Shown here: in pieces, positions 9,232 to 18,033 of the stretch
How positions within the stretch are numbered: position 1 is the first letter of the stretch
How the letters are laid out: every line of letters starts with the position of its first letter
NCBI GenBank assembly: GCA_030152145.1
Contig: JASLIL010000018.1
Span: forward strand, 8,486-72,485
Origin: Tissierellales bacterium
GTDB lineage: Bacteria; Bacillota; Clostridia; Tissierellales; JASKZW01
Direction of reading: 5' to 3'
DNA length: 64,000 nt
Program-made: the position numbers and the translations under genes
Notes under the pieces: generated by a model
The model's input: only the letters and a program-made list of their open reading frames with translations
The model's database searches: none
Told to the model about the DNA's origin: nothing

Positions 9232-10347
9232 ATGTTACTTAGAGACGGAATTATTCACATAGGGAATGGTCAAGTCTTAGAGGGATATGATATCTTAATT
9301 GCTGATTCTAAAATAGTTAAAGTAGATAAAAATATTTCTGCAGATAATGTGGAAATTATAGAAATCCAGGGAATGCATGTATTTCCTGGATTTATAGACC
9401 CTTTAAGTTCATACGGAAGTATGGACTTAACTTTTTCTATGAAGGATAATAATGAAGATACAGATCCTATTCAGAAGGACTTGGAAATAAAATATGCTTT
9501 TAACCCAGCGGAGATAAAGCTGGAGGGACTGGAAACTGTAGGTATTACAAATATAGGGGCTTCACCTGGAAACTATAATATAATAGGTGGAAACATATCC
9601 CTTTATAATACATATGAAGAGGAATTTAGAAGGTTCTTAGTAAGGGAAGATCTGGGACTAAAGGGAGCAGCTTCAGAAGTAGTAAAGGATATATTTAAGG
9701 AAAAAAATCAAGTTATGACTAAGATGGGACTTTTTAAAAGGCTGGAAGACTGGCTACAAGAAAGTAAGAAGGAAGAGGGAAGCCTATCTAAGAAGGTTGT
9801 AGAAGGGGAAAAGCCGCTGTTTATCCATGCAAATACAGAAATGGAGATAAATTCTGTATTAAATGTTTTTAAGGATACAAAGGTTAGGCTAGTTTTACTG
9901 GGGGCCTATGAGTTTCACAAGTGTTTGAAAGCCATAAAGGACTATGGAAATATAGGCTTGATAATAGGTGAGCAAACTAATTTAACAATTAGGGGCTATT
10001 ATGAAACTCAGTTAGAGAAGGCTAGAGAACTAACTAGTGAGGGTATACCAGTAAGTCTTACCTTAACAGGAGAGTATGGACCAGAAGGTAAGGTCAAGTA
10101 TCTTTGGAATGCTATAGAGTTTTATAAAAGAGGCCTGGCTTCAGAGGAAGTTATATCCTATATGACTCTTAATCCAGCCAAGATGCTGGGGGTAGATGAT
10201 ATCTTAGGAACTATAGAAGAGGGAAAACTAGCTAATATGGTAGTCTATGAAAACAACCCTATTGAAACTTATGATAGTAGATGTAAAAAGACTATTATAA
10301 ATGGCAAAATAGTATATCAGGGAGGTTTTGATAATGCTACTTATTAA
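9232..10347 (+). CDS. Degenerate amidohydrolase-fold protein, probably not a metal-dependent hydrolase
   Basis: 371 aa with the overall plan of the imidazolonepropionase-like amidohydrolases: a small beta-sandwich at the start, a barrel, and the closing MTLNPAKMLGVDDILGTIEEGKLANMVVY region. The metal sites are missing: the usual GFIDxHxH is GFIDPLSSYG, and the late ITTDAP catalytic Asp region reads LTLTGEYGPEG. It is clearly related to the intact gene that follows (shared order and TLNPAK...G.IEEGK motifs) and overlaps it by 14 nt, so the two products are probably made together. It may be an inactive partner or regulatory subunit of that enzyme; a new activity is also possible. The frame is intact, so it is not an obvious pseudogene. 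Confidence 0.8.
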   Translation: MLLRDGIIHIGNGQVLEGYDILIADSKIVKVDKNISADNVEIIEIQGMHVFPGFIDPLSSYGSMDLTFSMKDNNEDTDPIQKDLEIKYAFNPAEIKLEGLETVGITNIGASPGNYNIIGGNISLYNTYEEEFRRFLVREDLGLKGAASEVVKDIFKEKNQVMTKMGLFKRLEDWLQESKKEEGSLSKKVVEGEKPLFIHANTEMEINSVLNVFKDTKVRLVLLGAYEFHKCLKAIKDYGNIGLIIGEQTNLTIRGYYETQLEKARELTSEGIPVSLTLTGEYGPEGKVKYLWNAIEFYKRGLASEEVISYMTLNPAKMLGVDDILGTIEEGKLANMVVYENNPIETYDSRCKKTIINGKIVYQGGFDNATY

Positions 10348-11476
10348 GAATACTAAAATCTACACCATGGAAGACAGGGGAATTATTGATGGGGACATTC
10401 TGATTGAGGATGGAAAAATAGTAAGGATAGCTGATAGTATAGATGAGAAGTATGAAAATACTATTGATGGTCAAGGTCTTATAACTATGCCAGGAATAAT
10501 AGACTGCCACTCTCATATAGGTGGTATGATCTTTAAACATGACAGGAGTCATGACTCCAATGAGATGACCAAGAACATAACACCAGATGTAAATATAATA
10601 TATGGAACAGATCCCCAATCACCAGACTTTAGGTTTGCCCGTGAAAATGGTATAACAAGTCTGGGAATAACACCAGGTAGCGGTAATGTTATATGTGGTC
10701 AGGTTATAGCAAGTAAAACCTATGGTGATAATATCTTCCAAATGACCATGAAAAATCCAGTAGCTTTAAAGGTTGCTCTGGGAGGAAATCCTAAGGGAAC
10801 CTATGGCAGTAGAAAGCAACTTCCTAGTACTAGAATGGGAGTGGCTAAGGTTTTAAGGGACTACCTAAGTGATGGTAGAGAGTATTTAAAAAAGAAGGCT
10901 GAGAATAAGGAAGACTTTAAGATAGATCCTGAATTTGAAGTACTAGAGCCAGTCTTCAAAAAGGAGATACCACTTAAGATTCACTGTACTCAGTTTGATA
11001 TATTGACAGCTATTGAAATAGCTAAGGAGTTTGATCTGGATTTTAGCTTGGATCATGCCTGGGGTGCTGTAGACTATATAGATGAAATAGTTGAAAGCGG
11101 CTGTGAGGTTGTCTATGGACCAATAGGAAGTAGAAGGATTTTTGGGGAGTTAAGATTAATAGATATAGAAAGCTGTAAAACTCTTCATGAAAAAGGAGTT
11201 AGGGTAAGCATAACAACAGATGCTCCCTTAAATAGTATAGATAGCTTAATGCATCATCTGGGAGAGGTAGTAAGGGCAGGACTTCCATATACAGAGGCCC
11301 TTAAAATGCTAACAATAAATCCAGCCAAGGTTCTAAGGCTGGAGGACAGGATTGGTTCTATAAAAGAAGGTAAGGATGGAGATCTTGTAATCTTCAGAGG
11401 GCTACCAGCCTATGAAACGGATGCAAGGGTAGCATATACAATAATAGATGGAAAAATAGTATACAAGGGAGAGTAG
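10334..11476 (+). CDS. Amidohydrolase, imidazolonepropionase-like (intact active site)
   Basis: Cytoplasmic metal-dependent hydrolase of the COG1228 type, 380 aa from ATG at 10334 (GGAGG 8 nt upstream; an in-frame TTG at 10328 is less well placed). Metal-binding motifs are present: HSH in GIIDCHSHIGG, His in KIHCTQFD, His in LDHAWG, and Asp in ITTDAPLN. It is the last gene of the sigma-54-linked operon, ending inside a terminator stem. The substrate is likely an amide or cyclic amide released from imported peptides, but the sequence does not say which. A paralogue lies at 27495-28646. Confidence 0.88.
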   Translation: MLLIKNTKIYTMEDRGIIDGDILIEDGKIVRIADSIDEKYENTIDGQGLITMPGIIDCHSHIGGMIFKHDRSHDSNEMTKNITPDVNIIYGTDPQSPDFRFARENGITSLGITPGSGNVICGQVIASKTYGDNIFQMTMKNPVALKVALGGNPKGTYGSRKQLPSTRMGVAKVLRDYLSDGREYLKKKAENKEDFKIDPEFEVLEPVFKKEIPLKIHCTQFDILTAIEIAKEFDLDFSLDHAWGAVDYIDEIVESGCEVVYGPIGSRRIFGELRLIDIESCKTLHEKGVRVSITTDAPLNSIDSLMHHLGEVVRAGLPYTEALKMLTINPAKVLRLEDRIGSIKEGKDGDLVIFRGLPAYETDARVAYTIIDGKIVYKGE

Positions 11477-11496
11477 TTAAAAGCTACTCTTTTTTT
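11470..11496 (+). terminator. Terminator of the peptide ABC/amidohydrolase operon
   Basis: AGAGTAG and CTACTCT form a perfect 7-bp stem around a 7-nt loop, followed by a T-run. The stop codon of the amidohydrolase lies within the left arm. Confidence 0.88.
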
Positions 11497-11548
11497 ATAA
11501 AAAAAATAAGTCATTAAATAGCTTTGATAATTTATCTTTTTATAAAGT

Positions 11549-11577
11549 TTGACTGGAATAGTAAGAAGATTTAGATT
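11549..11577 (+). promoter_or_regulatory. Predicted sigma-A promoter for the M6 protease gene
   Basis: TTGACT at 11549-11554 and TAGATT at 11572-11577 are 17 bp apart. A 10-bp stem with one bulge (TCCACATTCT / AGAATTGTGGA, 11580-11605) sits at the expected transcript start. Confidence 0.5.
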
Positions 11578-11653
11578 AGTCCACATTCTTAGCTAGAATT
11601 GTGGATAGATCTTAGGAATAGAAAGACTTATTAACAGTATTGGGGGGATTTAC

Positions 11654-13993
11654 TTGAAGAAGAAGTTTATGATTCTTATGGCCTTAGTCCTAATTTTAAG
11701 CTCTTGTAGTCAGGAGGAAAAACAGGAATTAAAGTCAGTGGTGGCCTTAATTAATTTTTCAGACTATAAATTTGAAGAAATAGACAGGCGGGAAGAAGAC
11801 TTGATCAACAAGTATTCTGGCAAGGACTACAACAAAAGTCTTTATCAGTCTATGTTTTTCGGTGAGGACTATTATAAGGGCAGCAATGGAGATGACTATA
11901 TGACCTTGAGGAAATACTATAGGGATCTTTCAGGAGGCAACTTAGATATTACAGGATCTGTTTATGGCTTCTACCAGGGCAGGGAAGAAGCCAGCTATTA
12001 TGGTGCCAATGTAAATGGCCTTTATTCAGATCAAAAGTCAGCTGTAGACCTGGTAATAGAAGCCTGTGAAAATCTAGCAGAAGATAAAAGTCTAGATCTG
12101 GCTAACTTTGCAAAAAACGGAAGAAATATAGACAGCCTTATAGTTATACATCCAGGAATAGGGGAAGAGTGGGGTGGAGGATCCTTGGGAGAAGAGGCAA
12201 TCTGGCCCTTTAGGGGAAAGATATCCTGGTTTGAAAATCTAGACTACAGCCATTTAAAAATAAAGGACTATAGGGGTAAAGAATATATTTTTGATGACTT
12301 TATAATAGTAAGTCAAGACCTGGCCCCCTCCCTAATAGCCCATGAATATGGACATATTTTAGGACTTCCAGATCTTTATGGATTTGAGGGCAGTACACCA
12401 CCTACAGAGTACTGGTCTCTTATGAGCAGCTCCTATGCAGGCAAGGATGTTTTTGGATCCATGTATATAGATATGGGTGCCTACTGTAGGTATAAACTAG
12501 GGGACTATCAGGATATGGAGGGCTTTTATAATTTAAGGGAAATAGACTATAGGGAGCTTAATAAGGCCCTGGAGCTGGAGCTTAGGGAAAGCAACCAGAG
12601 AAGTGGGGCTATAGACCTAGTAAAGATAAATATGGAGCCTAGAAAACATAGGGAAAAGACTCCCAGCTCAGGAGAATATATGTATGTCTCCCATGGTGGC
12701 AGGGACAATAATCATATGTCCTTGGACCTGGATTTAAGAGGTATAGTAGACTTAGAGTTAGAAATGGATTTAAGCCTTCATCTTAAGGAAGACTATGACA
12801 GCCTTAGCCTTGTTATAGAAGATTTGAGAACAGGAGAGAAGGAGGCCTTGGAATCAAGGGAAGGCCAGGCCATGATTAAAAAGCTTAGCCTATTTGATCT
12901 ATATGGGGAAAAGGTGGAGATGCAAAAAGCTATTAAGGCTTTTACTGGCATGAAACCAAAGTGGACCAAGTACAGCTTTGATTTGGACAACTATTCTGGC
13001 AGAAGGGTTAGGATTCACTTTTACCACAGTGCCCTAGAAGAAAATCCGGTTTATATAGATAATATCTGCCTTAAGTCTGAGGGCCAGGAAGTTCTGGTTT
13101 TTGACGCTGAGGAGGATAAAAAAGAAGTAGATTTAGGTGATTTTGAAATAAGTGATGGTAGGACAGAAGAGGAAAGCTACTATCTTTTAGAGTGGAGAAA
13201 TCCTAGGAAGGGTTCTATAGATGAGGGTCTAGGATATATAAATAAAAATAGGAAGGGCTTTTCCTATGATCCAGGCCTAGTCATCTGGTATGTAAATGAA
13301 AGATTTGATGACTATGGCAGGATAGATCAGAATGTATCAGTCTATACAGGTAAGCCTTCTGTAGGAGTAGTAGATAGTGATCAAAATCCACCTCTAGTAA
13401 TTCAGAAGGGCCAGGAAGAAAAGGACAAGTCAGCTGTAACTAATATGGCAGATGCAGCCTTTGGCCTGGGAGTCCAGGATTACTATAAGATAAAATTAGG
13501 GGATGGACTAGTAGAAGATAGACATCTTTATAAAAATCCATACTTTAACAGTGGTCTAGACTATAGTAACAGTCATAGTCCTATGCTGGGTATGAAGCTA
13601 GATGCTAAGGATCTGAGGATAAATATAGTTGAGCAGGACAGGAACAATAGCTATGGAAAACTAGTGATTTCCAGGGACCATCTGGAAAAGAAGGGCCAAG
13701 AAATTCAGCTTAAGAGCATAGACTTTATAGCTGATGAGTTGGTAGTAGACCTAGGTAAAAAACCTAGGGATCAATACTATATAGGGCTTATAAATAAGGA
13801 GGGTCATAGCCTAAGACTGGCCCTGGAAATAATAGGAGATAAATTAGTCCTAAACACAGCTAATTCAGAATACTTGAAGGCCTCCTATGACATAGACTAT
13901 ATAGTTTTACTGGAGGATAGCTATAGGACCATATATAACAAAAAGTTTCATCCTATAGGGCAAGATCTGGAAATAAAAAATAAGTCTAAATAA
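11654..13993 (+). CDS. M6-family metalloprotease lipoprotein
   Basis: Predicted surface-anchored zinc protease, 779 aa. A short signal peptide ends in lipobox LSSC with Cys at residue 18. The active site HEYGHILGLPD (His230, Glu231, His234, Asp240) matches the HExxHxxGxxD motif of the immune-inhibitor-A type M6 family. About residues 340-480 look like a beta-rich binding domain (VDLELEMDLSLHL and YIDNICLKSEG), and a second beta-rich part lies near the C-terminus. The start is TTG at 11654 behind GGGGGG. It stands alone between two terminators, so it is a monocistronic unit. The substrate is unknown; a role in breaking down host or environmental protein is inferred. Confidence 0.88.
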   Translation: MKKKFMILMALVLILSSCSQEEKQELKSVVALINFSDYKFEEIDRREEDLINKYSGKDYNKSLYQSMFFGEDYYKGSNGDDYMTLRKYYRDLSGGNLDITGSVYGFYQGREEASYYGANVNGLYSDQKSAVDLVIEACENLAEDKSLDLANFAKNGRNIDSLIVIHPGIGEEWGGGSLGEEAIWPFRGKISWFENLDYSHLKIKDYRGKEYIFDDFIIVSQDLAPSLIAHEYGHILGLPDLYGFEGSTPPTEYWSLMSSSYAGKDVFGSMYIDMGAYCRYKLGDYQDMEGFYNLREIDYRELNKALELELRESNQRSGAIDLVKINMEPRKHREKTPSSGEYMYVSHGGRDNNHMSLDLDLRGIVDLELEMDLSLHLKEDYDSLSLVIEDLRTGEKEALESREGQAMIKKLSLFDLYGEKVEMQKAIKAFTGMKPKWTKYSFDLDNYSGRRVRIHFYHSALEENPVYIDNICLKSEGQEVLVFDAEEDKKEVDLGDFEISDGRTEEESYYLLEWRNPRKGSIDEGLGYINKNRKGFSYDPGLVIWYVNERFDDYGRIDQNVSVYTGKPSVGVVDSDQNPPLVIQKGQEEKDKSAVTNMADAAFGLGVQDYYKIKLGDGLVEDRHLYKNPYFNSGLDYSNSHSPMLGMKLDAKDLRINIVEQDRNNSYGKLVISRDHLEKKGQEIQLKSIDFIADELVVDLGKKPRDQYYIGLINKEGHSLRLALEIIGDKLVLNTANSEYLKASYDIDYIVLLEDSYRTIYNKKFHPIGQDLEIKNKSK

Positions 13994-14009
13994 ATTTTAT
14001 AAGGAAGAA

Positions 14010-14044
14010 AAGCTCTTAGTTTAAGACTAGGAGCTTATTTTTTT
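14010..14044 (+). terminator. Terminator after the M6 protease gene
   Basis: AAGCTCTTAGT pairs with ACTAGGAGCTT (one G-T pair) around a 5-nt loop, followed by ATTTTTTT. Confidence 0.88.
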
Positions 14045-14092
14045 AGAGAAGCCCAGCCAAGACTGGGTATATTATATTAAAGGAGGGATAGG

Positions 14093-14485
14093 ATGACAGA
14101 AGAAAAACAAATGACTGACCTTGAAAGGGAAAAGTGTCATAAGATAATACATGGTGTAGCAGCTTCTACAGCAGCAATAGGTGCAGGTCTAGCCCAAGTA
14201 CCAGGATCTGATAGTGTGGCCATAGTCCCCCTTCAGATAAGTATGATTATGGGCTTAGGGGAGGTTTTTAATAGGAAGATCACCAAGACATCAGCCAAGG
14301 CAATCCTTACAACCCAGATAGCAACAATAACTGGCAGAAGCCTTTCTCAATTTTTAGTGGGATGGATTCCAGTAGCTGGAAATATAATAAATGCAGCTAC
14401 AGCAGCCAGTATAACAGAGGCCATAGGTTGGGGAGCAGCCAATAGTTTTGCCAAGGAAAGAAACTTAAATGTCTTAGACAGCTAG
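14093..14485 (+). CDS. DUF697-like small hydrophobic protein
   Basis: 130 aa, Ala/Gly-rich, with two or three weakly hydrophobic stretches (HGVAASTAAIGAGLAQVPG, VAIVPLQISMIMGLGEVF, FLVGWIPVAGNIINAATAAS). The pattern, especially the VPGSDSVAIVP and GWIPVAGNIINA segments, resembles the DUF697 domain found with small GTPases, but no GTPase gene is beside it. The function is unknown. AGGAGGGATAGG gives a strong ribosome site. The gene ends tail-to-tail with the minus-strand acetyltransferase, sharing the four bases CTAG for both stop codons. Confidence 0.75.
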   Translation: MTEEKQMTDLEREKCHKIIHGVAASTAAIGAGLAQVPGSDSVAIVPLQISMIMGLGEVFNRKITKTSAKAILTTQIATITGRSLSQFLVGWIPVAGNIINAATAASITEAIGWGAANSFAKERNLNVLDS

Positions 14486-14949
14486 TCCTTAAGTATATAG
14501 TTTAGGTTTCGACTAAAGCCTTGGAAACCTAAATCCTCATAAAATTCAATAGCCCTTTTATTTTTCTCTAGGACAGATAGGGAGATATAATGGGCTTCTT
14601 TTTCTTTGGAGAAACTTAGGGTCCTGTCCATTAGGGCTCTTCCTATTCCCTGGCCACGATATTTTTCCCTAACTATTAGGTCCATTATGTAGACAGCTTT
14701 TCTTTCTATAAATACATTAAAATCTACTGTTTTTTCTTCCTTTAGAATTATAAATCCACAAACTTCTCCCCCTAGTTCAGAAAGAAATATACTGTAGCTA
14801 TCTGACTCAATGCAGGATTTTATTAACTTTGTATCCTGAATTCCAGCTCTTAGATAGTAGGGTTCCAGCCTACTCATATTTTCAAAAAGCTCCTTGTAAA
14901 GCAAGGCTATAGCTGGAATATCTTTTAAATTTGCAGGTCTTATCTTCAA
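14482..14949 (-). CDS. GNAT-family N-acetyltransferase
   Basis: 155 aa single-domain acetyl-CoA-dependent N-acetyltransferase. The acetyl-CoA-binding motif A is VREKYRGQGIGRALMDRTL, preceded by the beta-strand IMDLIV and followed by AIEFYEDLGFQ, all typical of the fold. The start is a TTG at 14949 with AAAGGAG upstream on the minus strand. The substrate cannot be predicted; neighbours give no hint. Convergent with the DUF697-like gene, with a 4-bp overlap and no terminator between them. Confidence 0.88.
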   Translation of the reverse strand: MKIRPANLKDIPAIALLYKELFENMSRLEPYYLRAGIQDTKLIKSCIESDSYSIFLSELGGEVCGFIILKEEKTVDFNVFIERKAVYIMDLIVREKYRGQGIGRALMDRTLSFSKEKEAHYISLSVLEKNKRAIEFYEDLGFQGFSRNLNYILKD

Positions 14950-15027
14950 GAGATCATCTCCTTTTAATATATTATAATATATAATATAGTTAAATCTAGG
15001 CTATTCTTATGAAAGTAAGGTGAGAAA

Positions 15028-16905
15028 ATGTTTGATATAAAAAGTGAATTAAACAGGCTTCCAAAAGAGCCTGGTGTATATATAATGTTGGATGACCAGG
15101 ATCAGGTTATATATGTAGGTAAGGCTATTTCCTTAAGAAATAGAGTAAGACAGTATTTTCAGTCCTCTAAAAACCAACATCCGAAGGTCAGGGCTATGGT
15201 TAGTCATATAAAAAGATTTGAATATATTATAGTTGATAATGAAATAGAAGCACTTATCTTAGAAGCGAATTTAATAAAAAAGCATAAGCCCAAGTATAAT
15301 ATTCTTCTAAGGGATGATAAGCAATATCCCTATATAAAGATAAGCTATGGGGAGAAGTTTCCTAGGGTTTTAAAAACCAGGAAGGTTTTAAAGGACAAGG
15401 CCAAGTATTTTGGACCCTATCCCTCAGTTTATGCAGTTAATGATACTATAGAAATAATAAGAGATGAATATCCCATAAGAAACTGTAATCAGAAGCTGGA
15501 CAAGGATGGGACTATAAAAAGGCCCTGCCTAAACTTCCATATAAGAAAGTGTCTAGGCCCCTGCCAAGGATTTAAGTATCATGATCAATATATGGAAAAG
15601 ATAAATGAAATAGATCGCTTTCTTTCAGGCAAGGATGATAGGCTCTTAAAACTTATGGAAGAGAGAATGAATAAGGCCTCAGAAGCCTTGGACTTTGAGA
15701 AGGCTGCAGTCTACAGAGATAAACTTAAATCTCTGGAAATAATGCTAGAAAAGCAAAAGATAGTTAATAGACAGGACATAGACCAGGATATAATTGGCAT
15801 GGCCAGAGGTATAGAAGAGGTCTGCATACAGATATTTTTTGTTAGAAATGGAAAAATCTTAGGTAGGGAACACTTTATAATTGAAGATGTATTTGATACA
15901 GACAGGGAAGAGGTACTGGAATCCTTTATAAAACAGTTCTATATAGGAACAGCCTATATACCAAGACAGATACTGATAGAAACAGAAATAAAGGAAAAGG
16001 AACTTATAGAGGACTGGTTATCTGAGAAAAGACAGGGAAAGGTTGACCTACTAGTACCTCAGAGAGGTGAAAAAACTCAACTTATAGCCATGGTAAAAAA
16101 CAATGCTCTAAATATGCTAAAAAGACATGGGGAAAGCCTTCTTGATAAAAAAGATAGTGTAAAAGAAGGGCTGGAGGAGTTAGAAAAGCTCTTATCTCTA
16201 GAAAAGTCACCAAGGCGAATAGAAGCTTTTGATATATCCAATATTCAGGGAACAGACTCAGTAGGCTCTATGGTAGTCTTTGAAAATGGAAGGCCTAAAA
16301 AAAGTGACTATAGGAGATTTAAGATAAGAACAGTAGAGGGACCAGATGACTATAAGAGCATGGAAGAAGTCCTAAAAAGAAGGTTTATAAGAGGATTAGA
16401 GGAGAAGGACTATATAGACAAAAAATCTATGGACCTAAAGGGTTTTTCTATATTTCCAGATCTTATTTTAATGGATGGAGGCAAGGGCCAGGTCAATGTA
16501 GCAAAATTAATCCTAGATTCCCTAGGTCTTGATATTCCAGTAGCAGGTCTGGTTAAGGATGATAGCCATACTACCAGGGGAATAATATATGAAAACAAGG
16601 AAATCAGTCTAGCTGATGACAGCCAAGGCTTTAAGCTTATCTATAGAATTCAGGAAGAGGCTCACAGGTTCGCCATATCCTTTCATAGAAGCCTTAGAAG
16701 CTCAAAGCTTTATAAGTCAGAACTTGATTATATATCTGGCGTGGGTCCAAAGAGAAAGGCTAATTTATTTAAGGAATTTAAGACCATTGATGGTATCAGA
16801 AAGGCCAGTGTAGAGGAACTTCAGGGGGTGGAAGGAATGAATAAGCCAACTGCAGAGAAAATTTACCATTATTTTAGAAAGGAAAATAAAGATGAAATCC
16901 ATTAG
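15028..16905 (+). CDS. uvrC: UvrABC excinuclease subunit C
   Basis: Makes the dual incisions in nucleotide excision repair together with UvrB. 625 aa, normal length. The N-terminal GIY-YIG nuclease covers about residues 13-95 (GVYIMLD, IYVGKAISLRNRVRQYF), the UVR domain that contacts UvrB lies near 200-235 (MNKASEALDFEKAAVYRDKL), the RNase H-like second nuclease has FDISNIQGTDSVGSMVVF, and two helix-hairpin-helix units end the protein (ISGVGPKRKANLF, LQGVEGMNKPTAEKIYHYF). Its last 14 nt overlap hprK. Confidence 0.97.
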   Translation: MFDIKSELNRLPKEPGVYIMLDDQDQVIYVGKAISLRNRVRQYFQSSKNQHPKVRAMVSHIKRFEYIIVDNEIEALILEANLIKKHKPKYNILLRDDKQYPYIKISYGEKFPRVLKTRKVLKDKAKYFGPYPSVYAVNDTIEIIRDEYPIRNCNQKLDKDGTIKRPCLNFHIRKCLGPCQGFKYHDQYMEKINEIDRFLSGKDDRLLKLMEERMNKASEALDFEKAAVYRDKLKSLEIMLEKQKIVNRQDIDQDIIGMARGIEEVCIQIFFVRNGKILGREHFIIEDVFDTDREEVLESFIKQFYIGTAYIPRQILIETEIKEKELIEDWLSEKRQGKVDLLVPQRGEKTQLIAMVKNNALNMLKRHGESLLDKKDSVKEGLEELEKLLSLEKSPRRIEAFDISNIQGTDSVGSMVVFENGRPKKSDYRRFKIRTVEGPDDYKSMEEVLKRRFIRGLEEKDYIDKKSMDLKGFSIFPDLILMDGGKGQVNVAKLILDSLGLDIPVAGLVKDDSHTTRGIIYENKEISLADDSQGFKLIYRIQEEAHRFAISFHRSLRSSKLYKSELDYISGVGPKRKANLFKEFKTIDGIRKASVEELQGVEGMNKPTAEKIYHYFRKENKDEIH

Positions 16906-17833
16906 ATTGACTCATATTATAGAAGATTTAGACCTAAGCCCCAGATATGAAAGTAGTGAGCTGGGGAAGGTGGAAATATCAGGCCAGGAAGTAAACAGAC
17001 CTGGCCTTCAACTGGCTGGCTATTTCAATAGGTTTGCCTACGAGAGAATCCAGGTTATGGGAAATGTAGAGTGGTACTACTGTAAAAATCTATCAGAAGA
17101 AGACAGGTATAAGAGATTGGAGACCATGTTTAGTTATGATATTCCCTGCCTTATATTAACCAGGGACCTGCCATTTTTTGATGAAATGCTAAGCCTAAGT
17201 AAGAAGTACAATAGGAGCCTCCTATCTACCAATAAGACCACCACAAAATTTATATCAGATCTTTTAAACTATCTTAACTATGCCTTATCACCAGAAACAA
17301 CAGTCCATGGTGTCCTAATAGAGGTCTATGGCTTGGGTGTTCTTATAATGGGACAGTCTGGTGTTGGAAAGTCAGAGACAGCCCTGGAGCTAATAAAAAG
17401 AGGTCATAGATTGGTGGCAGATGATGCTGTGGAAATTAAAAGAGTTGATGATAAGCTGGTAGGCCAATCTCCTAGCCTTATAAGACATTTTATGGAAATA
17501 AGAGGGATAGGTATATTAGACATAGAAAGACTTTATGGAGTGGGAGCTGTTAAAAAGTCAGAGGAAATAGAGCTTGTAATCCAGCTTGAAAACTGGGATG
17601 AGAAAAAAGAGTATGATAGGGTTGGACTGGATGAAAACTATATGGATATATTGGGAATAAATGTTCCAAAGATTCTAACTCCTGTAAAGCCTGGCAGAAA
17701 CTTAGCAATGATTGTAGAAGTAGCAGCTAGAAATACAAGGCAAAAGCGATTGGGCTACAATGCAGCAGAGGCTTTGAATGAAAGAATTAAGTCAGAAATT
17801 AGTTCTAGAAAAAAAAATTATAAAAATACTTAG
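16892..17833 (+). CDS. hprK: HPr kinase/phosphorylase
   Basis: Bifunctional enzyme that phosphorylates and dephosphorylates HPr on the regulatory serine, the entry point of carbon catabolite control in Firmicutes. 313 aa. The N-terminal regulatory domain is followed by the P-loop GQSGVGKSETAL, the ADDAVEI acidic motif and the family signature MEIRGIGILDIERLYG. The translation start overlaps uvrC by 14 nt, indicating coupled expression. A weak hairpin (TCCTA / TAGGA, near 17868-17884) with CTTTTT follows and may end the transcript. No HPr gene is in this window. Confidence 0.96.
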   Translation: MKSIRLTHIIEDLDLSPRYESSELGKVEISGQEVNRPGLQLAGYFNRFAYERIQVMGNVEWYYCKNLSEEDRYKRLETMFSYDIPCLILTRDLPFFDEMLSLSKKYNRSLLSTNKTTTKFISDLLNYLNYALSPETTVHGVLIEVYGLGVLIMGQSGVGKSETALELIKRGHRLVADDAVEIKRVDDKLVGQSPSLIRHFMEIRGIGILDIERLYGVGAVKKSEEIELVIQLENWDEKKEYDRVGLDENYMDILGINVPKILTPVKPGRNLAMIVEVAARNTRQKRLGYNAAEALNERIKSEISSRKKNYKNT

Positions 17834-17897
17834 GGAATTAGTATGACAATCCCGCTATATCCCAGTATCCTAAGCTTGCTAGGACTTTTTACTATGG

Positions 17898-17926
17898 TTG
17901 ACAATATGGCTTATCTTTAATATACT
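17898..17926 (+). promoter_or_regulatory. Strong sigma-A promoter for pyruvate:ferredoxin oxidoreductase
   Basis: TTGACA (17898-17903) and TATACT (17921-17926) with an optimal 17-bp spacer; the transcript should start near 17933, about 100 nt before the gene. Confidence 0.85.
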
Positions 17927-17940
17927 TATTGTGATAGTGT

Positions 17941-17960
17941 TTGGTTAAGGAATTAACCAA
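17941..17960 (+). promoter_or_regulatory. Perfect dyad, candidate operator (Rex-like) upstream of PFOR
   Basis: TTGGTTAA-GGAA-TTAACCAA is an 8+4+8 inverted repeat placed at about +9 to +28 of the predicted transcript, a repressor position. It resembles the clostridial Rex operator TTGTTAA-N4-TTAACAA but with an extra G/C in each arm, so the regulator remains uncertain. A rex gene lies at 41590-42258. Confidence 0.55.
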
Positions 17961-18033
17961 TTTATATAATCCCAAAGTATAAACAAATTATAAACAATGA
18001 TTAATTTATAAAAGTTTTGAAGGAGGTCTATTA

